Shown: positions 37,165 through 47,101, counted from the stretch's first letter. The stretch: 64,000 bases of DNA from Flavipsychrobacter stenotrophus (GCF_002954265.1 NZ_PPSL01000003.1:310001-374000); one strand, 5' to 3'. Program-made: numbers and translations. Notes: generated from the letters alone by a model not told the origin.

Positions 37165-39243
37165 ATGATCAATCACACTAAAAACACAATAGTCCGCGAC
37201 CTTAGCTGGCTGGCTTTTAATGCCAGGGTGCTGCAAGAGGCCGGAGATACTTCTAATCATATTCATGATCGCCTGCGTTTTCTGGGTATCTTCTCCAACA
37301 ACCTCGATGAGTTTTTCAGGGTAAGGGTAGCCGCACTCAGCAGAATGGTATTGCTGGGTAAGGAAGCAAAAATGCACCTGGAGGCAAACCCCGATAAAAT
37401 TCTGAAGAAGATACAGCAGACAGTTATCAGCCAGCAGGAAGAGTTTGACCGTATATTCTCTGATATCATAAAGGAACTTTCAAGGAAGGGTGTAGAGCTG
37501 AAGAATGAAAAGCAGCTATCTCGAAAGCAGAAAGAGTTTGTAAAGAACTACTTTGAGCAGAAGGTGCGTACTCAGGTCATCCCGCTGATGATCGAGACCA
37601 TACCGCATACGCCCTTACTCAGAGATAAATCTATTTATCTGGCCTGTGTATTGGGTAATACCAAGTCTTCTATGCAGCAGCGTTACGCGCTCATAGAGAT
37701 ACCTACTAAAGTGCTCCCGCGGTTTGTGATCATGCCTACAGAAGATGATTCTACTGACATTATTCTTATGGAAGACATCATCAGGTATAATCTGCCTGCG
37801 TTGTTCGCTCCATTTGGCTTCGACAGGTTCATGGGGTATATCATTAAAGTAACGCGCGATGCGGAGCTGGATATAGATAATGATGTAAGTACTAATCTGA
37901 TCACCGAACTGGAAAAGGGCCTTAAGAACAGGAAGAAGGGCCGTGCTACGCGTTTCGTGTATGACAGGATGATAGATAGTACGCTGCTCAGTTATCTTAC
38001 CCGCAGGCTGGGACTACTGAAGAAAGACAATATGATACCGGGCGGAAGGATCCACAATTTCAAAGACTTTATCGATTTCCCGTCAACCGTTTTTGATGAT
38101 ATAGCACCGCGTCAGCAACCATTTGTGCACCCGTTACTTCGCCAGCCAAAACGAATACTCGAGGTATTGGAAAAGACAGATGTGATGCTGCATTTTCCAT
38201 ACCACTCATTCGACTCTATAATAGATTTGATCCGCGAGGCCGCTATCGATCCTAATGTACAAACGGTAAAGATCACCTGCTATCGATTAGCCAAAAACTC
38301 TAAGATCGTTAATGCACTCATTAATGCCGTGCGCAATGGCAAGGAGGTTACTGTGGTACTGGAGTTAAGAGCGAGATTTGATGAGGAGGCTAACATTCGT
38401 TGGAAAGCGCAATTGGAAGAAGAGGGTGTAAAAGTAGTGCTGGGTAAGCACGACATGAAGGTACATGCCAAGATCTGCGTGATCAAAAAGAAGGAATTCA
38501 ATAAGATCAAACAATACGCTTTTGTATCTACCGGTAATCTTAACGAGAATACCGCTGCCTACTATGGCGACCATTGCCTGCTGACTACCAATAAAAATAT
38601 TATAACCGACATCAACCGGGTATTTGATCACCTGGAAGGGGTAGTAAAGAGAGGCAATGCGTTAAGTCTTTGTAAAACACTGCCGGTGTCTCCGCTCACT
38701 ATGCGTAGCGCTTTTATGGCACTCATAGACAATGAGATAAAGCAGAATAAGAAATCGAAGAAAGGAAAGATAACGATAAAGCTCAATAGCCTTGTAGATA
38801 AGGTAATGATCGAAAAGCTATATAGTGCCGCCAAGGCCGGGGTAGATATTAACCTGGTCATCAGGGGTATCTGCTGTGTATATCCAGAGCAAAAGATCTT
38901 CAAAAACCACATGAAAGCCATCAGCATTATTGATGATTATCTGGAGCATGCACGTGTGTTCATATTTGACAACGGGGGCAAACCACAGGTGTTCATTTCA
39001 TCGGCCGACTGGATGGTGCGCAACCTTGATCATCGTATAGAAGTGGCCTGTCCTATCTATAATCCCGATATTCAGCAGGAGTTGATCGATATCATGAATA
39101 TTCAGCTTGCTGAAAACGTAAAAGGTCGTAAATTAGACAACGAGCAGAGCAATGAGTATGTGGAAAGAGGTGCAAAAGATCCCGTTGTTAGGTCGCAGGT
39201 GGCTATTTATAAATACCTGCGCAATAAAAAATATATAGATTGA
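37165..39243 (+). CDS. ppk1: polyphosphate kinase 1
   Basis: PPK1 polymerises the gamma-phosphate of ATP into polyphosphate at the membrane. At 692 residues it is full length: N domain (RDLSWLAFNARVLQEA, FLGIFSNNLDEFFRVRV), H domain, and C1/C2 catalytic domains. The autophosphorylated His is His434 in MKVHAKICVIKK, and VSTGNLNENTAAYYGDH and the late AVFISSADWMVRNLDHRIE-type stretch are intact. Its stop (TGA) overlaps the TTG start of ppx, so synthesis and degradation enzymes are translationally coupled. Confidence 0.96.
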   Translation: MINHTKNTIVRDLSWLAFNARVLQEAGDTSNHIHDRLRFLGIFSNNLDEFFRVRVAALSRMVLLGKEAKMHLEANPDKILKKIQQTVISQQEEFDRIFSDIIKELSRKGVELKNEKQLSRKQKEFVKNYFEQKVRTQVIPLMIETIPHTPLLRDKSIYLACVLGNTKSSMQQRYALIEIPTKVLPRFVIMPTEDDSTDIILMEDIIRYNLPALFAPFGFDRFMGYIIKVTRDAELDIDNDVSTNLITELEKGLKNRKKGRATRFVYDRMIDSTLLSYLTRRLGLLKKDNMIPGGRIHNFKDFIDFPSTVFDDIAPRQQPFVHPLLRQPKRILEVLEKTDVMLHFPYHSFDSIIDLIREAAIDPNVQTVKITCYRLAKNSKIVNALINAVRNGKEVTVVLELRARFDEEANIRWKAQLEEEGVKVVLGKHDMKVHAKICVIKKKEFNKIKQYAFVSTGNLNENTAAYYGDHCLLTTNKNIITDINRVFDHLEGVVKRGNALSLCKTLPVSPLTMRSAFMALIDNEIKQNKKSKKGKITIKLNSLVDKVMIEKLYSAAKAGVDINLVIRGICCVYPEQKIFKNHMKAISIIDDYLEHARVFIFDNGGKPQVFISSADWMVRNLDHRIEVACPIYNPDIQQELIDIMNIQLAENVKGRKLDNEQSNEYVERGAKDPVVRSQVAIYKYLRNKKYID

Positions 39244-40127
39244 TATTAGCCGCTATAGATATTGGCTCCAACGCAGCCAGATTACTGATCTCCGAAACAT
39301 CTATTTATAAAGATGGCTCGGTGGATTTTACAAAGCTTACACTGCTGCGTATCCCCTTACGGTTGGGTTTCGATGTGTTCAACACTGGTTTTGTTTCTGA
39401 TGAAAAGAAGCAAAAGCTGATAGAGACATTGAAGGCCTACAAGTTGTTAATGAGCATCTATAATGTGGAAGCGTATAAGGCCTGTGCTACATCGGCCATG
39501 CGCGATGCCACCAATGGCCCGCAAATACGTAAAGAGATATTTGAAGAGACCGGTTTTGAGATCAAGATCATTTCAGGTCTGGAAGAAGCCAACATCTTAT
39601 ACGAAACGCATATTGCCGAAGGTCTGGCCGACAATAAATCTTACATATACATAGATGTAGGTGGTGGTAGTACCGAAGTAACTTTATTTACCGAAGGGCA
39701 TACCATATTTAAAGAGTCTTTCAATATAGGTACCATTCGTTTGTTGCAAAACAAGGTGACTGATGAGCAATGGGATCATGTGAAATGGTTCATAAAGACC
39801 CACACGAAAGACCATCAGCCGCTCGAAGCTATAGGTACCGGAGGTAATATCAATAAGATATTCTCCATCTCCAAGCGCAAAGAGGGTAAATCACTCCCGC
39901 TCGACCTGCTGAAGGACTACTACAAAGAATTAAGCTACTCTACTATAGAGGAACGCAAGCACCTCTACCACCTGCGCGATGACCGTGCCGATGTGATAGT
40001 GCCTGCCTTGCAGGTATATGTATCTATCATGCGCTGGGCAGGTGCTACAGAAATATACGTACCCAAAATAGGTTTGGCCGACGGATTGATAAAGATGCTG
40101 TATAATGAGCGGGCTGGGAAAATGTAA
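39240..40127 (+). CDS. ppx: exopolyphosphatase, Ppx/GppA family
   Basis: A 295-residue actin-fold phosphatase that removes terminal phosphates from polyphosphate (or the 5'-phosphate of pppGpp). The phosphate loops AIDIGSNAARLLISE and YIDVGGGSTEVTLF are intact, as is the adenosine-type loop AIGTGGNINKI. It is the short, single-module form without the C-terminal HD domain. The start is TTG, overlapping the ppk stop. Its last 30 codons are duplicated about 1.3 kb downstream (41362-41450), with a DUF1016 gene in between. Confidence 0.93.
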   Translation: MILAAIDIGSNAARLLISETSIYKDGSVDFTKLTLLRIPLRLGFDVFNTGFVSDEKKQKLIETLKAYKLLMSIYNVEAYKACATSAMRDATNGPQIRKEIFEETGFEIKIISGLEEANILYETHIAEGLADNKSYIYIDVGGGSTEVTLFTEGHTIFKESFNIGTIRLLQNKVTDEQWDHVKWFIKTHTKDHQPLEAIGTGGNINKIFSISKRKEGKSLPLDLLKDYYKELSYSTIEERKHLYHLRDDRADVIVPALQVYVSIMRWAGATEIYVPKIGLADGLIKMLYNERAGKM

Positions 40128-40193
40128 TAGTTGCGTTCATATAGAAGGCAACAAACTCTAATAGGCCACATTTTAATTATCCTGTAATAAAAA

Positions 40194-41327
40194 ATGGACT
40201 TTAATCAACTTGTCACATCGCTTTTAAAAATCAACAAAGACCTCAAAGAGCAAAGCATTAGTGCTGTCAATACTGCGTTAACACTGCGTAATTGGTTCTT
40301 TGGTTTTTATATTCTTGAATTTGAGCAAAACGGAATTGACAGAGCCGAATACGGGAAATCATTATTGGCAAAGATTTCAAAAGAAATGAAGGATCTGCGG
40401 ATCCCCAATACAGATGAAAGAGAATTACGTAGAAATCGTCAATTTTATGTTGCGTATCCAAGTGCTTATAAACTTCTTGCTTCCAACGAGCAAATTCGGG
40501 GTTTATTGCCCCCCGAATTCAAAAATAATGTGCCCCGTTCAGCAATAGGCCCAATTCGGGGTTTGCCAAACCCCGAATTAGAAGTAGGTGATACACATTA
40601 TGTTACCTTATTCAAAAGAGTATCATATACCCATTTTATAGAACTTATAAGAATCGAAGACCCCTTAAAACGGCTATTTTACGAGTTAGAATGTATAAAG
40701 GGAACATGGACCGTAAAAGAATTAAAAAGACAAATAGGGTCCCTGCTCTATGAGCGCACAGGGCTATCGGGAGACAAAGAAAAACTACTGGGACTAACCC
40801 ATCAAAATGCAGCCATACAAAACTTCCCCGATCTGATCAGAGATCCATACGTTTTTGAATTTCTTGGCTTAAAGCCTTATGAAGTGTTGCTTGAAAAGGA
40901 AATGGAACAAGCCTTGCTTGATCATTTGTTACAATTCCTGCTGGAGTTGGGCAAAGGATTTTGCTTTGAGTCACGGCAAAAGCGGATCATTATCGATAAT
41001 GAACACCATTACATTGACCTTGTATTCTACCATAGGCTATTGCATTGCAATATTTTGATTGACTTGAAAACAGAGCGTTTTAACTATGCCCATGCAGGAC
41101 AGTTGAACATGTATCTGGAGTATTACAAAAAATATGAAATGGCTGATGGCGATAATCCGCCGATAGGTATCTTGCTATGTACGGATAAAGACAAGGAACA
41201 TGTAGAATTTGCAACCGCAGGTATCGATGACAAAGTGTTTGTATCGCAATACCTTGTAGCATTACCGGATAAACATGAATTGGAGCAATTCATTAAAAAA
41301 GAATTCAACCAAAATAAGCCCTATTAA
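40194..41327 (+). CDS. DUF1016 (YhcG-type) PD-(D/E)XK nuclease family protein
   Basis: A 377-residue protein. The DUF1016 N-terminal domain (about 1-180; SAVNTALTLRNWFFGFYI, LRRNRQFYVAYPSAYKLL, YTHFIELIRIEDPLKRLFYE) is followed by the C-terminal nuclease domain (about 215-350) with YIDLVFYHRLLHCNILIDLK, the D...D-x-K arrangement of a PD-(D/E)XK site, and KTERFNYAHAGQLNMYLEYY. Relatives are widespread in mobile and defence-rich regions, though the activity is not well defined. Residues about 100-128 are encoded by two REP-like hairpins. The gene lies between ppx and a second copy of the ppx 3' end, so it is almost certainly inserted. Confidence 0.88.
   Translation: MDFNQLVTSLLKINKDLKEQSISAVNTALTLRNWFFGFYILEFEQNGIDRAEYGKSLLAKISKEMKDLRIPNTDERELRRNRQFYVAYPSAYKLLASNEQIRGLLPPEFKNNVPRSAIGPIRGLPNPELEVGDTHYVTLFKRVSYTHFIELIRIEDPLKRLFYELECIKGTWTVKELKRQIGSLLYERTGLSGDKEKLLGLTHQNAAIQNFPDLIRDPYVFEFLGLKPYEVLLEKEMEQALLDHLLQFLLELGKGFCFESRQKRIIIDNEHHYIDLVFYHRLLHCNILIDLKTERFNYAHAGQLNMYLEYYKKYEMADGDNPPIGILLCTDKDKEHVEFATAGIDDKVFVSQYLVALPDKHELEQFIKKEFNQNKPY
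40493..40579. repeat. two hairpins inside the DUF1016 coding sequence
   Basis: AATTCGGGG...CCCCGAATT (40493-40519) and AATTCGGGGTTT GCC AAACCCCGAATT (40553-40579, a 12-bp perfect stem). Both are in frame and encode IRGLLPPEF and IRGLPNPEL, so the reading frame is kept. Confidence 0.8.
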
Positions 41328-41361
41328 ACTATTTATATCAACATAAAATTTCTACGATAAT

Positions 41362-41450
41362 CTGGGCTACAGAAATATACGTGCCCAAAATAGGCCTTGC
41401 CGATGGTTTGATAAAGATGCTGTATAACGAGCATGCTGGGAAAATGTAAT
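41362..41450 (+). pseudogene. duplicated 3' end of ppx
   Basis: Aligns with 40034-40128 (last 31 codons of ppx, including the stop) with about nine mismatches over 83 aligned bases after one in-frame 6-base difference. Six of seven changed codons are synonymous. It lies after the DUF1016 gene, with no upstream part of ppx. Confidence 0.85.
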
Positions 41451-41484
41451 TTTTGAGTATTTTTATATCATAAATACCTGCGCA

Positions 41485-41691
41485 ATGAACAAGAAACTTA
41501 AGTTCTTCGTGATTTACATGGTTATAATTACTCCGATAAACCTACTGGCAAATTTTGCACTGAACGATAATACACTGTCTGTGAAAAGCGTCATTGGCAG
41601 CGTGTTGGGCACCTTGCTTGTTTTCGGGGTCATCAACTGGATATCGGGTCAGCAGAATAAGACGGTAGTACAGAAGCCCTTGCATAAATAG
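41485..41691 (+). CDS. small membrane protein, function unknown
   Basis: A 68-residue protein with two hydrophobic helices (FFVIYMVIITPINLLANF, about 7-24, and VIGSVLGTLLVFGVINWI, about 36-53) and a short basic tail. No family recognised. The start lies at the end of a 17-base match to the 3' end of ppk (41470-41486 versus 39209-39225), so its upstream region was probably rearranged. Confidence 0.55.
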   Translation: MNKKLKFFVIYMVIITPINLLANFALNDNTLSVKSVIGSVLGTLLVFGVINWISGQQNKTVVQKPLHK

Positions 41692-41726
41692 CGCTGCATT
41701 TGCAACGGTCTATACTTTTCAAATAA

Positions 41727-41766
41727 TTCATTGAGGCATTAAGGCATTAAGCCATTGAGCCATTTA
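41727..41766 (+). repeat. octamer module (GGCATTAA type) before ruvB
   Basis: GGCATTAA GGCATTAA then GCCATTGA GCCATTTA (41735-41766), preceded by a degenerate fifth octamer TTCATTGA. It ends 18 bases before the ruvB ATG. Confidence 0.8.
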
Positions 41767-41784
41767 TTTGCGTAATTTTAGGCC

Positions 41785-42807
41785 ATGCCCAATTCTAATG
41801 TGCGCCCTACAGATAATTTGTCGAGCCAGGAACGTGAGTTTGAAAACACGATCAGGCCTCAAAGTATCGAAGACTTCTCCGGCCAGCCCAAGCTGGTAGA
41901 GAATCTGCGTATATTTATAAAGGCGGCCAATCTTAGAGGCGAGGCACTGGATCACGTTTTGTTTCACGGCCCTCCCGGGTTGGGTAAGACCACACTTTCC
42001 CGTATCGTAGCTAATGAACTCGGCGTAAGCATAAAAGAAACCAGCGGACCCGTTATAGAAAAACCAGCCGACCTGGCGGGGCTTCTTACCAGCCTGGAAC
42101 CAAGAGATGTACTGTTTATAGATGAGATTCATCGCCTGAGCACTGTTGTAGAAGAGTATCTCTATGCAGCTATGGAAGATTTTAAGATCGATATCATGAT
42201 CGATTCAGGTCCTTCTGCGCGATCTATACAGCTATCTATATCTCCTTTTACATTAGTAGGCGCTACCACACGTAGTGGCTTACTTACTGCTCCACTGCTT
42301 TCCCGCTTTGGTATCAAATCGAGGCTCGAATATTACACTGCCGATATACTGCAAATGATCATCATCCGCGCCGCAGGTGTGCTGCATGTCCGTATCACAT
42401 CCGATGCGGCTATGGAAGTAGCCCGTCGTAGTCGGGGTACCCCACGTATTGCCAATGGCCTGCTGCGCCGTATGCGCGATTTTGCACAGGTGCTGGGCAA
42501 TGGGGTTATAGATATGGATATTGTGGAGCATGGGCTACGCGCACTTAATGTAGATGAGAGCGGACTTGATGATATGGACAATAAGATATTGACTACGCTG
42601 ATAGACAAGTTTAAAGGCGGTCCTGCAGGCATCAATAACATAGCCACGGCTGTGAGTGAAGAGGCCGGTACAATAGAAGAAGTATATGAGCCCTTCCTCA
42701 TACAGGAGGGATATATAATGCGTACACCAAGAGGGCGTGAGGCTACAGAAAAGGCATATAAACACTTAGGAAGAAAAAAAGACCCTACTAATTCAACATT
42801 GTTTTAA
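41785..42807 (+). CDS. ruvB: Holliday junction branch migration helicase RuvB
   Basis: AAA+ motor that, with RuvA, drives branch migration of Holliday junctions in recombinational repair. 340 residues, normal length. Walker A GPPGLGKT (about 61-68), Walker B FIDEIHRL (about 111-118), the sensor stretch [18 protein letters not shown], and the C-terminal winged helix ending in [21 protein letters not shown] near-consensus -7 box (TAATTTTA) lies four bases before the ATG, as in other genes here. The next gene starts at the following base. Confidence 0.97.
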   Translation: MPNSNVRPTDNLSSQEREFENTIRPQSIEDFSGQPKLVENLRIFIKAANLRGEALDHVLFHGPPGLGKTTLSRIVANELGVSIKETSGPVIEKPADLAGLLTSLEPRDVLFIDEIHRLSTVVEEYLYAAMEDFKIDIMIDSGPSARSIQLSISPFTLVGATTRSGLLTAPLLSRFGIKSRLEYYTADILQMIIIRAAGVLHVRITSDAAMEVARRSRGTPRIANGLLRRMRDFAQVLGNGVIDMDIVEHGLRALNVDESGLDDMDNKILTTLIDKFKGGPAGINNIATAVSEEAGTIEEVYEPFLIQEGYIMRTPRGREATEKAYKHLGRKKDPTNSTLF

Positions 42808-43353
42808 ATGAGTTTAAGTAACGTGAAGACAAAAACAGGATTGTATTTAACTATAGTAATTGCCATGATGTTGTCGTGCAAAAACCAGGCACCGCGCAAG
42901 ACGGTAGATGCAGTGCAGGTACATATGAATAACTCCGCGGTTCAGTATGAATTGCTCAATAGGGCGCAGTGGCTCATAGGTTCGTGGAAGGGCGTTATAG
43001 GTGAAGGCGTAAGTGTTGAGAATTGGTATAAACAGGATGACTCCACTTACGTTGGTGCCGGTCTGTTCATTAAAGGCAATGTCAACCTGTCTGAGGAATC
43101 TGTTAAGCTCTACCAGAGAGGTAAGGATCTGTATTATGAACCAACCGTAAAAGGACAGAACAACGGCAAACCCATTACTTTCAAGATGGTATCTATCAGT
43201 GCTAAGAAGATGATCTTTGAAAACCCACAGCATGATTTTCCTCAAAAGATCACCTATGTGCAAATGGCTGAAGACTCTATGGTAGCCACCATATCGGGTA
43301 TAGACAAAGGCATGATGCGTGCTGAAAATTTCCCTATGATCAGGAAAAAGTAG
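42808..43353 (+). CDS. DUF6265-type lipoprotein
   Basis: A 181-residue protein with a probable lipoprotein signal (LYLTIVIAMMLSC, Cys near residue 25). The mature part matches the DUF6265 pattern: LIGSWKGVIGEGVSVENW, SVKLYQRGKDLYYEPTVKGQ and FENPQHDFPQKITY, a small lipocalin-like beta domain of unknown function. It directly abuts the ruvB stop, so it is in the same transcript, though no functional link is apparent. Confidence 0.8.
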   Translation: MSLSNVKTKTGLYLTIVIAMMLSCKNQAPRKTVDAVQVHMNNSAVQYELLNRAQWLIGSWKGVIGEGVSVENWYKQDDSTYVGAGLFIKGNVNLSEESVKLYQRGKDLYYEPTVKGQNNGKPITFKMVSISAKKMIFENPQHDFPQKITYVQMAEDSMVATISGIDKGMMRAENFPMIRKK

Positions 43354-43514
43354 AGTCGCAGCCGGGTGATGTGTACAGTAAAATGCGCCGATTGTCATAT
43401 TTTATAAAACTTAGTTAAAATATGTCCTTTGTGCCAAAAGGGGGATAAATAAACAGGTTTCTTTTCCGTTCTTCACATTCTCTTTTTTATACACACTCAC
43501 TCATTTCTCTACGT

Positions 43515-46322
43515 ATGAATAGGTTCATCGCCATTATTCTATTACTGCTATGTTCGGCAGGTTATACCAATGCACAGTATATTGTAAAAGGCAATGTAAC
43601 AGATACCCTCAATAATATGCCGCTATACATGTCATCGGTCGTATTGATACGAGCGGCCGATTCTGTAATAGAGAGCCATGGCAGAGCCGGCTACGACGGC
43701 AACGTGCAGCTCAATGCAACCAAACCCGGCAAGTATATTGTTAAGGCCATGTACCACGGCTTTGCCGACTATGTAGATGCGATCACTATCTCAAAACCAA
43801 TCACAGAACTCGGCACTATACCCATGGTTTCCAAAGAGAATTTGTTGAAAGAGTTTGTACTTACCCGACAGACAGCAGCTATAAAAATAAAGGGAGACAC
43901 TACCGAATATGTGGCAGACAGCTTTAAGACAAAAGAGAATGCAACCGTAGAAGACCTGCTTAAAAAACTGCCCGGTATACAGGTAGATAAAAACGGGCAG
44001 ATAGTAGCACAAGGCGAAACCGTAGCTAAGATATTGGTAGATGGCGAAGAGTTTTTCTCTGATGACCCCAAGGTAGTTACCAAGGGCCTGCAGGCTAAAG
44101 CCGTAGACAAGGTGCAGGTATTTGATAAGAAGAGCGACCAGGCAGAATTTACAGGTATCGACGATGGACAGAAGACCAAGACCATTAACCTGGAACTGAA
44201 AGAAGAATACAAAAAAGGTTACTTTGGCAAGGTAGATGCAGGTGGGGGAACGGATGGTTATTTCCAGAACCAGGCTATGATCAACGCATTTAAAAGCAAG
44301 CGCCAGGTTTCAGCTTTTGCTATAGCATCTAATACCGATAAGGTGGGCCTTGGTTGGAGAGATAATGACAAATTCAGCAGTGGTAATGGTACTACTGAAA
44401 TTACAGAAGATGGTGGTATTATGACAACGTACACCAGTGGCAGTGGCGATGACGATTTCGCAGGTTGGGATGGTAGCTACAGCGGAGAGGGGTTACCCAA
44501 GACATGGACAGGCGGCCTGCACTATGCCGACAAGTGGAACGATAACAAAGAACACGTTTCTGCCAACTATCGCTACGCTATGCAGAATGTGGAGATCAAT
44601 GGATTATCCATTACTAAGAATAATTTCTCTGAGCAGCGGTCTAATAAGAACCAGTTCAGTAAGGGCGACAGGCATGGCGTGGATGGGCTCTTTGAATGGA
44701 AGATAGATACCAGTACCACGCTTAAGCTGAATGTGTCGGGTGGCCTAAAAAATATGAAGACATTGTCTGAATATACGGCAAGTGGCGTTAATACAGAATT
44801 GAATAGCGGCTCTACCAACAGAAGAAATATAACCAGTAATTCAGATGGGCAATTCTTTAATGCCGATCTTCTGCTGCGCAAAAAGTTTGCAAAGAAGGGC
44901 CGCACGCTCTCTGTCGATGTAAAAGAAAATCAGAAGCAGACCAGCAGCAATGGTAATCTTACCTCTTATATAAGCGGTTACCGATTCGACACAACAACAA
45001 ATACTACCATTAATAGCCCGATAGATACTACTAACCAGAAAAAAGACAACGCCACTAGCATCCTGGCCTTTTCTGCAAAGGCAACATATACCGAGCCGCT
45101 ATCTAAGACAGTATTCCTCGAGGTTAACTATTCCACAACTATAGATAACAGCACGTCTAAGAACCTCTCTACTGACAACGGTGAACAGCAGATCAATTCT
45201 CTGTATAGCAGCAACTATAAGTTCAATATCCTTACCAACAGGGGCGGACTTAACCTGAAGTATAATCTCAAAAAGATAAACATTTCAGCAGGTTGCGATG
45301 TGGCCAATACCGACTATAACCAGGAAGATATATTGAGCGGCGCCAATAGCAGGAAGAGGAATTTTAATAACATTTTCCCTTCAGCATCTTTGACCTACAA
45401 GGTTGGCCGTCAGACAAGCCTTAACATCTATTATCACGGTAATACTACGCAGCCTACAATTACGCAGATACAGCCGTTGCGTCAAAACACAGATCCATAC
45501 AATATCACCATCGGTAACTCCAACCTGAAGCAGGAATTCAACAATACGGTCAACATCCGCTTTAATGATTATAAGGTGCTGACAGGCAGGTATACTTATG
45601 GTGGTATCACCTTCTCAACTACCAACGATGCTATCAGCACAGCGCAGATCACTAACGGAAATGGTGTGAACACTACGCAGTATGTGAATGTAGACGGCAA
45701 CTACAATGGCTATGCCTACATGGGCGGCGGTATCAAAATACCTAAAACAGTAGCCTATATAGGTGCCAACTTCAATCCAAGCCTCAGCCGCATACACAAT
45801 TTCACAAATGGTCAGGCCAACTTAAGTGATAATACTTCATTGAGTTTCGGTCTCGATTTTAACGCAGATAAAGAAGGTAAGTATGAGATCAGGGTAAGCC
45901 CTTCTATTGCTTACAACGAGAGCAAGTCAACCGTTGGTGATTTCTATACGCACTACGCAATATATTCGGGCTCGGTGTCGGGTTCTTATCAGCTGCCTAA
46001 GAAGTTTGAAATTGGTACTAATGTAGACGTTACTATCAGAGAAAAAACGAAGGTATTCACCACCAACAACAACGTGGTTATCTGGAATGCATATGTTGGT
46101 AAGAAGTTCCTGAAAAATGGCCAGCTTGAGGCACGTTTAAATGCACTCGATATCCTCAATCAGAACATTGGGTTTAACAGGAACATAGATGGTAATACCA
46201 TTAGTCAGAACAGCTACAACACTATACGCCGTTATGGTATGCTAAACCTGATCTGGAATTTCACGCACACACCTACCGGTTCACAACCGGCCGCGCAAGG
46301 GCCAATGATGATCAAGCGATAA
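43515..46322 (+). CDS. outer membrane beta-barrel receptor-like protein (OMP_b-brl_3 family)
   Basis: A 935-residue outer-membrane protein with a signal peptide (to TNAQ, about residue 21). An N-terminal carboxypeptidase-like regulatory domain (VKGNVTDTLNNMPLYMSSVV) and a plug-like region (ATVEDLLKKLPGIQVDKNGQ, KILVDGEEFFSDDPK) are followed by a long barrel with many alternating strands and an aromatic C-terminal region. This family resembles TonB-dependent receptors but lacks the TonB box and SusD partner. It is followed two bases later by a GLPGLI gene, a pairing that is common in Bacteroidota. The ligand is not known. Confidence 0.9.
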   Translation: MNRFIAIILLLLCSAGYTNAQYIVKGNVTDTLNNMPLYMSSVVLIRAADSVIESHGRAGYDGNVQLNATKPGKYIVKAMYHGFADYVDAITISKPITELGTIPMVSKENLLKEFVLTRQTAAIKIKGDTTEYVADSFKTKENATVEDLLKKLPGIQVDKNGQIVAQGETVAKILVDGEEFFSDDPKVVTKGLQAKAVDKVQVFDKKSDQAEFTGIDDGQKTKTINLELKEEYKKGYFGKVDAGGGTDGYFQNQAMINAFKSKRQVSAFAIASNTDKVGLGWRDNDKFSSGNGTTEITEDGGIMTTYTSGSGDDDFAGWDGSYSGEGLPKTWTGGLHYADKWNDNKEHVSANYRYAMQNVEINGLSITKNNFSEQRSNKNQFSKGDRHGVDGLFEWKIDTSTTLKLNVSGGLKNMKTLSEYTASGVNTELNSGSTNRRNITSNSDGQFFNADLLLRKKFAKKGRTLSVDVKENQKQTSSNGNLTSYISGYRFDTTTNTTINSPIDTTNQKKDNATSILAFSAKATYTEPLSKTVFLEVNYSTTIDNSTSKNLSTDNGEQQINSLYSSNYKFNILTNRGGLNLKYNLKKINISAGCDVANTDYNQEDILSGANSRKRNFNNIFPSASLTYKVGRQTSLNIYYHGNTTQPTITQIQPLRQNTDPYNITIGNSNLKQEFNNTVNIRFNDYKVLTGRYTYGGITFSTTNDAISTAQITNGNGVNTTQYVNVDGNYNGYAYMGGGIKIPKTVAYIGANFNPSLSRIHNFTNGQANLSDNTSLSFGLDFNADKEGKYEIRVSPSIAYNESKSTVGDFYTHYAIYSGSVSGSYQLPKKFEIGTNVDVTIREKTKVFTTNNNVVIWNAYVGKKFLKNGQLEARLNALDILNQNIGFNRNIDGNTISQNSYNTIRRYGMLNLIWNFTHTPTGSQPAAQGPMMIKR

Positions 46323-46363
46323 TAATGATCCCGCAATCTGTGAACAGCTTAAAAAGTACAAAA

Positions 46364-47101
46364 ATGAAAAGCCTTTTAATAATACTCCACATAGTTTTAC
46401 TGTCTGCCATGAGCGCAAAGGCACAGTTTATAACATCAGGTAAAATAGAGTATGAGCGTAAAATAAACATACACGCCCAGATGGAAGAAATGGAGGACAA
46501 TGAGTGGATTCAGAAGATCAAATCTCAGATGCCCAAGTTCACTTCCGCGTACTTCGATATGGTGTTCGATACCGGCCGTGTCAGCTATAAGCCGGGCAGG
46601 GAATCACCCAATCCCATAAAGATGTTTGGTAACGGGCCTGCTACTGAAAACATTGTCTATACAGATCTTACGGGTAAACACGTCAAGTCTATGAAAACAG
46701 TCTATGAGCAGAAATTCCTTGTTCAGGACACCCTTCGCACGTTGAAGTGGAAGGAGAAAGATGAGATAAGAATGATAGCCGGTTACAAGTGCCATAAGGC
46801 CGTTAGCATCATCTGCGACAGTGTATATGTTGTTGCCTTCTATGCCGAAGATCTGCCGGTAACGGGTGGTCCCGAAATGTTTTGCGGCCTGCCGGGTATG
46901 ATACTGGAACTGGCCGTACCACGCCTGCACACCACATGGGTAGCCACTAAGGTAGAACAGAAGACTCTTGCCGACGCCGATTTCGTTATCCCCGAAAAAG
47001 GCAAGAAAGTAACGCAGGATGCCATGCAGGAAACAATAAAAGAAAGCTTCAAAAGCTGGGGCAAATCTGCCACCCGCAATATGTGGTGGACAGTGCTGTA
47101 A
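46364..47101 (+). CDS. GLPGLI family protein
   Basis: A 245-residue exported protein. The start at 46364 gives a clean signal peptide (MKSLLIILHIVLLSAMSAKAQ); an in-frame ATG at 46325 would add 13 unlikely residues. The family motif appears as CGLPGMILEL (about 185-194), near AGYKCHKAVSI and AFYAEDLPVTGGPEMF. These proteins are found beside outer-membrane receptors, as here (the barrel gene ends two bases before the upstream ATG), and may take part in peptide or metal handling, which is not established. Confidence 0.9.
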   Translation: MKSLLIILHIVLLSAMSAKAQFITSGKIEYERKINIHAQMEEMEDNEWIQKIKSQMPKFTSAYFDMVFDTGRVSYKPGRESPNPIKMFGNGPATENIVYTDLTGKHVKSMKTVYEQKFLVQDTLRTLKWKEKDEIRMIAGYKCHKAVSIICDSVYVVAFYAEDLPVTGGPEMFCGLPGMILELAVPRLHTTWVATKVEQKTLADADFVIPEKGKKVTQDAMQETIKESFKSWGKSATRNMWWTVL

